A DNA stretch of 64,000 bases, from assembly GCF_037975245.1 (NCBI RefSeq), contig NC_092582.1, positions 3,998,501 through 4,062,500 of the forward strand, written 5' to 3'. This stretch comes from Apostichopus japonicus (taxonomy: Eukaryota > Echinodermata > Holothuroidea > Aspidochirotida > Stichopodidae). The notes beneath the pieces were generated by a model, which saw only the letters and a list, made by a program, of their open reading frames with translations, made no database searches and was not told where the DNA came from. Of this stretch, positions 1-10,600 are shown piece by piece. Each line of letters starts with the position of its first letter. Position 1 is the first letter of the stretch. Made by a program: the position numbers and the translations under genes.

Positions 1-1580
1 GGACCAACAAATATCAGGTTCTGGGTCTGAGTTTTTGTTGTTCACCTGTTTTTTGACAGCATAAGCTTTTAAACCCGAGTAGGTGTGTGCTGTTTGTTAC
101 TGGAAGTTTCCTGTATGAATTCAAGAGCTCTAGGAGAGAATTAAGGCCATGACTGAAGAATAAACCGACTGTCTGACCATATAGGAATGGATGCATTAGA
201 GTCTGGCATTGGGAGAAATTTAATAGAATTTACTAGACGTTTAAGAGATTGGACCCTGATCTTGCATGGAGTAGATTCAGAATCAGTAGATATATATATT
301 CACTGGACCCAGATCTTATATAAATCAATACCTTCTAATTGGTGTACTATTGCTAGCAAGGCTACTAAACATTATAGCTCATACACCTCCTTTAACTTTT
401 GCAAATTTGATTGAAACGTTGCCAAATGGAATCGAAAGGGTTTGGAAGATTGTACTTGAATAATGGCTTATATCAAGAAGATCTGGCTGCCATATGTGAA
501 ACTATAACAAAAGTGGTCATGTGATCCCTATGTAGCATCGTACGAGTTCCATTTGCTTGCATTAATATATACCAGCAAGTATTCCCAAGTTATTAGCTTC
601 ACTCCTGTGATCAGTGCAGTGACATTACACAAGCCCCACAGTCATCAACTGATCTAGCCTTGGAAAAGCCATCTTTAAGTAGATATACATGCAAACTTGT
701 GTTCTTTATCAAACTTACTCCTTTCTAATGAATTTGGATCAAAATGGTCCTGGACTCTTTGAGGATTTTCCTGTCTAAAAGGTACGAAATATTCATTATT
801 CATATTTTGTTGATACGAAACGTCCATTTTCATTGCAGTGTCATGTATGTGCATGTTTGTTTCTAGTCGGTTCCCCTTTGTGAAGAGCTCTTGAATTTGC
901 TCTGTCCGTTCATGGCGTGAGTCTGTCAGTTGGACTTGTTTGCTTTCAGATGTTAATTAATTAGCTTCTTGTATTACTAGAAGTGTTGCTTCCCCCTTAT
1001 TGCAACTAAAATTGTTTGTCTTGGTGCAATTTCAAACTGTGGTGAAAAGTAAGACATGTCAATATTTTCCCAATGAGTATTGATGCTTAAGTCTAATAGT
1101 GGAGAGCAAGGGGGGTTAAGCGGTTGCTTTAAAATGCAATGGGGGTCGTGATCCGAGGATCACGGTCTTAATACCTCGCTGGATCCCGACATCTTGTCAG
1201 TGGGCACGGCACTAACTCTCAAATTTTGTGTCTTTTTATCCAGGTATATAAATAGGGACCTATATTAAGGTAACTTGTAAATATAGTCTTGTGTTTTGGA
1301 GTGTGGAAGCACCCAATGAGATGTCCCATAAAGGATGCATAGAAGTGGCACTGTAGTAGCACTGGAGAGAGCAATTGTTTGACATTTGCCACCGTGGGTG
1401 TGTGGATGGGACAAGATAACATTGACAAGGAATCTGCTGTTGTAAATACATGTGTGAGGGGGTCTTGACATTGATACAAGACAATAGACCATTATATATT
1501 CTATTGTAGGAACAGGTATGTCCGACACCAGTGGTAGGAAACTGGCAGGGTTAATATCTATCTGCCCTAATTGGTCATTG

Positions 1581-3060
1581 CAGAGATGCCAACCAGTACG
1601 ATTTTATCGTATTTAGTACGATAAAAAAAAGTGAATTAGATAATACGATTCGCCTCTTGAAAAATACGACTTTTCATTTTTCCAAAAAAAAAAATAAAAA
1701 TAAAAAAAAATACCGTTTTTTTTTATATTTTTTATTTTTTTTATTATTATTTTTTTTTTTAATAGTTGATCAATAATCTTGCTACATGCTGCAATTCATA
1801 TTTGATTATTTGAAATACCTGACACTTTCTTTCTTTTAAAGCAGCATTTTGCGTCCTCGACTATGATATTTCTCAACCTCACTGACTCCACTATGCCATA
1901 ACGACATACATAACTAGCTTATCTATTTATATTTTACTTCAAATGGTGGCATAAAAGTCGAAAAAATTGCAACTTTCAACTTTGTTGTTCTCCAAGATAT
2001 TTTCCGTTGGGAACCCAATAAACCTCGCCCATAATATGAATATTTAAACACTACGAACGTCATTGACAGATACGTAATATAACACCACGCTTGATTTGTG
2101 TACAGTCTATATGGCAGTTGTACCAGGGAGTTGCATAACAACTCCCAACGCAAAGTCTTGAATCTATTTTTAGCAACGGCTCATAACTAAACCTGCATCT
2201 CTGATTGGTTGAATTCAAACTAGTGGGTTTGGGAACTGAATGCGATTTAATTTTGTATGTGGAATACTCGCCAATTAACGTTTTTGGCAGGGAAAAACTT
2301 GGCTAATATCTTAATTTGCTGTTTTGTGATTTGATGCATGTAAAAAACTCGATGGACATGTCAAAAAAGTAGAAAACGGCGACCAAACGCAAAATGCTCA
2401 TGAATAAACATACTATTCACTGATTGGTGGAATTCAAACTAGTGGATTTGGAGATATGAAAACTTTGTCGAGGACACTTTTACTCGTTATCGATATAAAT
2501 CGTTAATTACTCGCTAATTAACGCTCTTGGCAGGGTGAAACTTGGATGGTATCTTAGTTTGCTGTTTTATGATTGATACATGTAAAAAAATCGATGCACA
2601 TGTTAAAAAGGTGGAAAAAAGCGACCCAACGCAAAATGCTGCTTTAATTGGTTTATAATGTCAGTTAACAGGAATGTGGCTCATATTTCCATGAGTATAA
2701 TGCAAGTCTATACAGTAATTTTTTTTCTCACTCCTACTTCTGGCTGAACCAAATTCTCATTGGCCCAAAATATGCAAGCAATTAAGCTGTATCTTTATTC
2801 TCATTATGCATTTAAACACCCTTTTTGCATCATAAGAATTATTACAGATGCTTTACAATTTTCTCATTAGATGTTATTGAAAAAGCAAACATTTTACTTG
2901 CCCGTTCTTACCAGTAAAACGTTTTTCTGACATTTTACTGGCCCAGGGCCAACGGGCCAGTGGTAGTGTTGAGTTTTTGTGAAAATCTGATTTTTCTCTC
3001 AAAAATCTGATTTTTTAGGATATTCAGTCTGTTTTTTTGTGTCAAGAGTTGGCATCTCTG
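1581..3060. mobile_element. Decayed TIR DNA-transposon-like element, about 1.48 kb
   Basis: The ends are a 13-bp perfect inverted repeat, CAGAGATGCCAAC at 1581-1593 and its complement at 3048-3060. The flanks TCATTG (1575-1580) and TCACTG (3061-3066) look like a 6-bp target duplication with one mismatch, which is weak support. Internal short inverted repeats (near 2910-2962, built on CCAGTAAAA and ACTGGCCC) add palindromic structure. No transposase reading frame is visible, so it is non-autonomous. A second element (1840-2643) sits inside it. The superfamily is not determined; hAT-like is only a guess from the CAG start. Confidence 0.5.
1840..2643. mobile_element. TTAA-flanked MITE with internal duplication (nested)
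   Basis: A perfect 15-bp terminal inverted repeat, AGCAGCATTTTGCGT at the left and its complement ending at 2643, is directly flanked on both sides by TTAA (1836-1839 and 2644-2647). That is the signature of piggyBac- or Kolobok-type insertion. The interior contains two diverged copies of a roughly 220-bp segment (about 2200-2400 and 2419-2640) sharing GAATTCAAACTAGTGG, GGCAGGG and CGCAAAATGCT blocks. No transposase is present. It lies inside the 1581-3060 element and so inserted after it. Confidence 0.7.
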
Positions 3061-3066
3061 TCACTG

Positions 3067-3475
3067 GGTATGAAACAGACAATGGTGGGTGTGAAAAAGA
3101 CAATGGTGGATGTGAAAAAGACAATGGTGGTTGTGAGAAAGACAATGGTGAATGTGAATAAGACAATGGTGGATGTGAAAAAGACAATGTTGGAAGTGAA
3201 GAAGAATAAGGGTGGATATGAAAAAGACAATGGTGGGTGTGAGAAAGACAATGGTAGATGTGAAGAAGAATAAGGGTGGGTGTGTAAAAGACAATGGTGG
3301 GATGTGAGAAAGACAAATGGTGGATGTGAAGAAGAATAAGGGTGGATGTGTAAAAGACAATAGTGGATGTGAATAAGACAATGGTGGGTGTGTTAAAAAC
3401 AATGGTGGATGTGAGAGAGACAATGGTGGGATGTGAAAAAGACAATGGTAGGATGTGAAAAAGACAATAGTTGGA
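3067..3475. repeat. 21-bp minisatellite
   Basis: About 19 head-to-tail units of consensus GACAATGGTGGATGTGAAAA plus one A, with occasional units changed to GAAGAATAAGGGTGGATGTG. The 21-bp period is a multiple of three, so long open frames occur on both strands. These are low-complexity artefacts rather than genes. The array begins directly beside the right terminus of the 1581-3060 element. Confidence 0.9.
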
Positions 3476-3714
3476 TGAATTAAATAGGGTAAGGATCGGA
3501 AAGAGTAGTCACATTTAACATTAAAGTTAATATGTATGCCTAGTCACCCTCCTTTCAATCCTTCCCTCCTGATTATGCAATCAGTGGCTATTAAAAAAGC
3601 AACAACAACATTTATACAGCAAATGTAGTAACTTGATCTTTCTGTGTTGTGAACTAGCGCTCATGTACAGTGCTTTTAATATCTTTAATGATATAGTACT
3701 GTTAGTTCTTGTCA

Positions 3715-3750
3715 GTTGACCCATGGAGGTAAAAACCTCCATGGTTGACC
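3715..3750. repeat. Perfect hairpin flanked by 7-bp direct repeats
   Basis: CATGGAGGT (3722-3730), an AAAA loop and the complementary ACCTCCATG (3735-3743) form a perfect 9-bp stem. The hairpin is flanked on both sides by GTTGACC (3715-3721 and 3744-3750), which looks like a target-site duplication around a 22-bp insertion. Confidence 0.6.
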
Positions 3751-4578
3751 AGAATTACACCTTGCTATGAGTTTATTGCTTTTCAGTCTGTATCCATCTT
3801 GGACAGAGGTAGCCATTGAGTATTGCTCCTGGTTTCCTTAACTCTTTTATAGTCCTCTTCCATTCTTTCTGCCTCTGGTATTACATATACCTAGAATTAA
3901 TACTTTTTGAGTGTGCCTTTGAGAAAAACAATCTGCTGGGATCCAACTGTTACATCTATCCTGAGGCAAGTTGATTCACTTTAAGATCTTTAGAAAGGAA
4001 AGACCCAGAGTTTATTATTTCTCCTTTGAGTACAGGTTATTCATCTTGATTGAGACTTGTTTTCTGCTAAAATGTCTCGGATAATAGAATTCCCCAAGCG
4101 TGAAGATGATTTAAATTTGACAATGGGCGATTCTGAGTCCCGACTTTGTTACCTTTACAATTGGCCATTTGATGGGTAAAAAGAAAAGGGATTTAAGCAC
4201 TGAAATCATTGACTAACCTGGTAATTTTCTTCAGTGAGTCAGAGATGGAGAAAAGAGATTTAAATTCTTACTTTTTTAGAAGGTCATAAACACAAAGTTT
4301 GAAAGAGTAGAGAAAGGTTTGTTTTAAGGAAAAGATTCAAACCATTCAACCTCCTGTGATATAAACAATTGAGCCATCCAAAGTTGTCACAATGTTTATC
4401 AGTATCACAAAGAAGATTTAAGTTCGGATATACAGCAGCTATAGTATCTGTGATGATACATAGCAAATGGTGCTCTGGACAGGAACTCTGAAAATTTCCT
4501 AACCGTTTAATTTAAGTCTACGATTAATATTGAAAAGAAGTTTAAAGACTGCAAACAGAGATCATTAGTCCTGTCAGT

Positions 4579-4673
4579 ATGAATTGGTTGGTTCGTTTCT
4601 TCTGTTGTGGACCAAATATTCAAGAAGTCGTGGCCTGCGATTTTGATGAGCCCATCAAGAGAAGCTCATTCTT
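4579..4673 (+). CDS. NPDC1: NPDC1 alternative first coding exon A
   Basis: Encodes 31 residues plus two bases, beginning MNWLVRFFCCGPNIQEVVAC. The ATG at 4579 is the first after an in-frame stop at 4543-4545. The donor is GTAAGTA, and the exon ends in phase 2, matching the shared exon at 14395. The FFCC motif near the N-terminus is a plausible S-acylation (palmitoylation) site, which could tether a form that lacks a transmembrane helix. Because CCTGTCAG precedes the ATG, this could instead be an internal exon. The reading frame and splice phase are seen in the sequence; use of the exon needs transcript data. Confidence 0.7.
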
Positions 4674-7600
4674 GTAAGTAAATTGAATATTTTAAGATTA
4701 TATATCTAATTCTTCATTATAATGGAATGTATAGTGATAAGTGACTGTCAGTTACTGGAATCGAACTAAGGTCAGAAAATGACTACTGCCTCGGAACCAA
4801 ATGTGGCTTGGTATAATTTATTATGGTGTTCTTTGGGGTATTATCATTAACACAAACTAAGTTTCACTTGGAAGAGTGCAGTCACAGTTAGTAAAGGTCT
4901 CTCATTGTGGGTTTTCCACAACACTTAAAAGTCAAAAGATGATGATGTCATTTTGAAAACTTGGAGGTGTTAACAACTCATAAATATTCATTAAGTTTGT
5001 TTCTTTTGTGTGTTAGGTACAGTAACTTACATCGGTTGCACTGTATCTCTTTTTGCCCTCCAGTGTAAGAATGATAAAGAATGCAGAAATATCGCCCAGT
5101 TTTGCTTTTGCAGTCTATAATTTCTCCTGTATGTATTTGTCATATTTGTTTTACAACATTGGCAGTATTTGTATTAAACTCGTCTGTAAATCACCACATG
5201 AATTTCAGATGCATTCCACTCGTTAAACTTACTGTAGACTCTACCTAAGTAACGAAACATGACACCACCAACACTAATAACTAGGAGTTTTCAACAGAAT
5301 ACTACTGTTTCATTTGATTTTCGTTCAAGTATGTGAAATTACATACAACTCACACATTGCAAAAAGTTAGATACTTGAGGCATTGTAGTCGATGATAAGT
5401 ACCAAAAATGCCGGTTGAATGACTTCAGTATTCCAAAATTCACGCTACCTTGCCAAATATATTTAAGCCAGTAAATGTCATTAATTGGTAAATATATATA
5501 TATTGAGTCCATGCACTACAAGTTAGAGAACCCTATACTTGGCTGCAAACTCTTCTTCCTCACTAATTATTCCTCTTTTAATATTATGCGAAGTGAAAAT
5601 CAGATCGATATCACCACCAACCGTTGTCTGTGATTTAAAACAGTTTATTCACGAGTCAGTGTCAGTTTAATTTTACTTCAGGCTTAAAGAAGGGTAAATC
5701 ATTCTATTGTCATTCAGTTTCCAGTTTGTACACCTACCCTTAGGGGTAGGGGTCAAAGCTCTCTACAGGTGTGGAGGTGTTATGTATACTATAATATGCA
5801 AATTGGGCAGGCTGAAGGGTTTGTTTATTATACCAATATCACTTCCAGCCTTGTTTTGTTTGTATATTTTGTTCTATCCAGAAGAAAAGATGGTTATCGA
5901 GGCACAGAAATAATCAGTGTAGGACTCCAAAGTCGTTTCGTAGTATCGGAGGTTGTGAATAAGATTTAAATCTCTATGAGTGAAATTAAAGACATAATAC
6001 TGTGGTGTTTTCCTTTGTCGTTAATAATATTTCCAATACTAAAGCACACAAACCACGACAACTCTTTTAAAGTTTAAACCAAGTGTGTTTTTATTAAAGC
6101 ATCTTTCTTAACTGTTATTTGGCAGTTTTTTTCCCAAACTTATAGAATAATTACTCCAAATCAGCTGTCCTGTATCTTAAAAGCTAAGATCCCTTTCATT
6201 TTCACCAAAAGGCCCCTTGAGCACTCTTCCTGATGGATATGAGCGCATTATAAATCACCATTAATATTATCATTATTATTAAAGGAAGAATATCACAGTA
6301 GCTTTTTAAAAGAAGGCCATAACAAATTTTTTGGGACCACATTTCCTCTAACTCAGAAAGCTAAAACTGCTTATTTACCAAGGCACAGAGTAAATGCCAG
6401 CACTGAAGCCTTCTGCAGTGGAAGTCAGACAATGTCAGGATCCTTTCACTGTTATAATCATACCCTTCCCAATCCCCCCCCCCTCCGCCTCCCTACCCCA
6501 CATCTGAAAGGTTAAAGAAGTTGAAACCAAAAAACTGGATTTTGCTATGAAGTTGATCTGCTTCATGTATGTGTAGTTGTATAGTCTTCCCCCTCCCCTC
6601 CCCCTCCCCCATCCCTAATGCAAGCACACACACGCATTTTGATTTCTAGATATATCAATAGTTCTTGCTAGTATCTTAAGTTATTTTTAGTTTTCATGTA
6701 GCATGTATGCCATGTCTCGATAGAGATGTCGCCTTCACCGTTGACAAGAGACGTTTAATTTAAAATGTGTGGAGGTTCTTTTCTCCCGTCCTACAAAATT
6801 TGATTATTTAGTATCAGGAAAATAACTGCCGGAAAATGTAATTACATTTAACTAATTAGATTTGGTAAAAATTGCTCCAATCTATTTTTCTTTTCTCTCT
6901 TTTTAAAAAATGAAGAATTGGCAGTTAGTTTGTTAGTGAATGTCTTCTGTCATCGTTTTCTTCTTATTTTTTTAAATTCTTGTTTAGTTTCATCAAAGTG
7001 AAAAGTGGAAATTACCATTTGAACAAGGTCTTAATACTGAATGTTGTACTGAATTTTTTCTATGGATTGCTACAATATATTCATAGATTCATCAAAAAAG
7101 TAGAAATATTTAGAAGAAAACTGCCTAATTTATTTGCTAGTTTTAGCCTCTTTTTTTATATTTTTTATAAAACAGTATTTTTGTTGTAAATTAGAAAAGA
7201 GATCAGTCTACTATTTTTTTTTTATATCACCCCTGATTCAATGTGTGAATGTTTTGTTAGTTGACATAGCTGCTGAACACCACATTGGGTATTGATCCCC
7301 TCCCTTCACCCCCTCTCCCATCCCTGCCTCCCATCCCCATTCCATAACATTCATGTAACAATGTAGCATGCCAGAAAATTGTCATACTTGCTTTTCTCTA
7401 TGTTAACATATACCATATATATTTTTATTTTGTTTTATTTTTATTTTAAACATATGCCAAGGTAATTGCTAGAAAGTAATGAGAAACTCGAAAAATCAAT
7501 AAAACTATAAATATTAAAAATATAAAACTATAAATATTAAATATTAAAAATGATAATTAAATATTAAAAATGATTAAGAAAAATAATTCAGTTAAATTTT

Positions 7601-10600
7601 GAAGTTTGAATTAGTTAAGCTAATTACCTACAGTTACCTTTACTATCGGCATTCATCTCCAAATTAGCATATTTCCACCCTCCACCCACCTCCCCCCCCA
7701 TCATTCAAAATGCACTCAAGAAGTTGCTTTAATGAAACATGCAAGTAATGTTTTGATATTGTAGCCTTGTTTTATTAGCTTTAGTCAAGGGTATATTAAA
7801 AAATATTTATACTCAAATTATTGTTACATAATACAACATGCATTTTCCTTTTCCCCCCTGCTCATTACATTAAAGTTTCTTCAGTTGTTCATAATTCTCT
7901 GCGACAATTTCCTCCTGGAGTTTGACCGCACAATTTCTTCCTTGCAGCTCTTCAAACATCGGTTCACTGAATAACATTTTATCTTTAAAATACTTTGACT
8001 GTTATTAATGAACCGCTCTTAATATTGTGTGAATGCTTTCCTCTCGAAGAATATTTGCATTTTCTGATATTTGATAGAAAAATAAAAATGCATATATTTA
8101 TTCATTTCCTTTTTGCAAACTCATCAAGTCTAATTTATCTCCCTGTGAAGGTTGCTCCTCTATTCCAAGAAGACATTTAACTCAAATTCTCCCCCTTTTG
8201 CAGTAATGGAATAAGCCTTAAATGGCTCCTTTATTAAGTTCATCCTGCGCTTAAAGTTTATGCGGTAGATTTTGAGATTGTAGCTACGGCAATGTTAGGA
8301 CTGCAGTGTGTGACGTGCTTGGTTTCTCCTTCTTCAATTAAAGTGAGGCGTGCATATCGATTCCGTCGTTCGCCGACGACGACGATCTGCTCTGTATCAC
8401 CATATTAGCCCGCTGTGTGCTGCAGAATACCGTGGCAACCTGCCCTGTGCAGTTACGGGTTGTATGGATTTCTCTGTTTTGTACAGTTCCAGCTAGCAGC
8501 CTAGCTTGTCAAGGCACCGGGGGATTTTAAGCGAAGAAAATTTGGAAAGCGTAGCTTTGATACTAAAGGAGAAGTGCCAGAGAGCCTGGTAGTCTTCTAA
8601 ACGTGTTGTGAATTAAGCTTTCGTAGTTGGAGGTGTGCTGGAGTACTGACACACATACATATACAGGATTGTGTTTGCATACATTTGTTTAATGCCTCTT
8701 CTGGTACTCTGTAGCTGCTAACAACTCTACACTGTGTGTTCGTCCTCTGATGTCGCTATATATTCTGCATCAGGAGAAACCAGTTTCAGGGAAAGAAATT
8801 GGTCATCGATATTCCTATCTTGAACTCATGCTGAAGAGGTGTCTATCCTTAGCCGCAAGGAACTCGGTTACTTTTTCGCAAGTCATCAGAGATAACAATC
8901 CTGATTATAGGATTATAAACCCTTAGCATATATTAGCATTCTTTTGTTATGTAATGTTTTTCTATAAATCACCGTTTGGATTCATTATCGCTGAACATTT
9001 TCCAAGTCTCCTGTCAGTAAAATTTCTTAAAATAATCTGTAGTTCTAGAGAAAGTAGCTTTAGCGATACTTCATGGGGCTGTATGAAGACATGTAATCAT
9101 GAAGACATTAAACCTTCATTAGCCACTGTCATTAATTACTGTCATTAGTTACTGTAAGGCATACCTGCTAATTATGGAGACTTCAATCTTTGTCAGTTGT
9201 TGGTAGTACGCCCACCTACTTGATTCAGCTGGATCTCTCTCGGGCGAACATTTCTCGGAAGAATATCGTCGTTAGCCTTTATGTGGTTATCTTTAAACAA
9301 AGAAAGAAACGCCAATTTTGAAGTAACAGTTATCTAAACAAAGGAAGAAACGCCAATTTTGAAGTAACAGTTATTTGAAACACGCTGACACTTAATACTT
9401 GTATCAAACAGAGAACAAAGTCAGTTTAAGAAGTAAATATGACGTTTATCGGATGATGTTTTGATTGGAAAGTCTCAGTGAGGTTGATGGATGGAAACTC
9501 ACTCTGAAGTCGTCACGACTAAATCTCTTTCAGGCGATCAAATTCTGGTCCGTGGTATATGAGTTTATAAACACCAGGATGTTGTTTGCCCTCACACGAC
9601 TACCATCTTACCCACTTGTGTGAGATCATTTGTTGATTCGTTTGTCGTTTTTCAAGACTTTTTTTAATTTTTCTCTGTGCCAAATGCAAGTGCAGGATTT
9701 GTTCTTGACAATGCTTTCGTCAACTTTAACAGTTGGGAATATTTTAGAGTGATTTAACCGAAAGCAGAGATTTGCGATCCAGCTATGGATGATATAGGAG
9801 ACATGTTTGGGAAGGCAAAAGATTACGTATCTAACGCCAAGAGGACGGCAAAGGATGCCATATTTAACGCCAAAGAATATTTCTATGCAAATTACCAGAC
9901 GGATTCATTGTAAGTCATTATTACCTACCTCTGCTGATGTATCATCTGTGAGTTGGTTTTTAAGTCCGGTAACCCGTCCTGTAATCTATACCCATCTCAG
10001 CAGTCCAAACTAGTTCATCTAGTGGTGTTAGGTCGGCTGTGATCTCAATTCTGAACCCAACTGATCTCAATTCAATATGATCTCAATTCTGAAGGCACTA
10101 CATCAAAAGTGGTTTGCTGAAGGGCTGCAGCCAGGCTGTGGAGTTTTTCTTTTGTGTTGTGCAGTTTCACACAATAGGCATTGCTGATCTGGCGAGATAA
10201 TAACCTCTATTGTTCGATATTTCATTCGGCCATGCTGTAGAGGATTCGGCCAGCTGCTGCAGCATTCCTTTTTTTTGACACAGTGCCTATTAAATAGATT
10301 ATTATTTTTTTTTTTGGTAATTTGTGGCTTTTTCTTGATTTTTATCAAAGAAGCAGATTCTGTATCATCAGTTTTATTCCAATTTTCGATGCTTAATAAT
10401 GCTATATTCCCATCATAATTTCCTGTAAGTCATTTGTATAATCTGTCCAAATTTGTCATTTTCAGATAATGAGATAAAATGAAGAAAACGAGTATGTTTG
10501 TGACTCATCCAATTTGCTCTTGTATATGTGGTTGATACTATGATGAAAGTCATGTTTGTGCTTGGACAAGGCAGACTTGTTAAGACTCAGACTCATTAAG

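Larger units (their letters stand above)
1..4578. other. Repeat-rich region upstream of the first NPDC1 exon
   Basis: No exon could be supported here. It holds a nested pair of inverted-repeat elements (1581-3060 and 1840-2643), a 21-bp minisatellite (3067-3475), A/T homopolymer-rich sequence around 1620-1760 and two short perfect hairpins (1147-1164 and 3722-3743). Upstream exons of the NPDC1 gene, including one coding for a membrane span, could in principle lie here or further left. I did not find one with a convincing donor in the right phase. Confidence 0.6.

Noticed and set aside
187-414. 75-codon plus-strand open frame at the left edge
   Set aside because: No recognisable domain and no splice evidence.
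2999-3445. 148-codon minus-strand open frame and overlapping frames
   Set aside because: It is read through the 21-bp minisatellite; low-complexity repeats of a single motif, no start or splice evidence.
5707-5913. Hydrophobic open frame between the NPDC1 first exons
   Set aside because: No splice signals in the right phase and no family resemblance.
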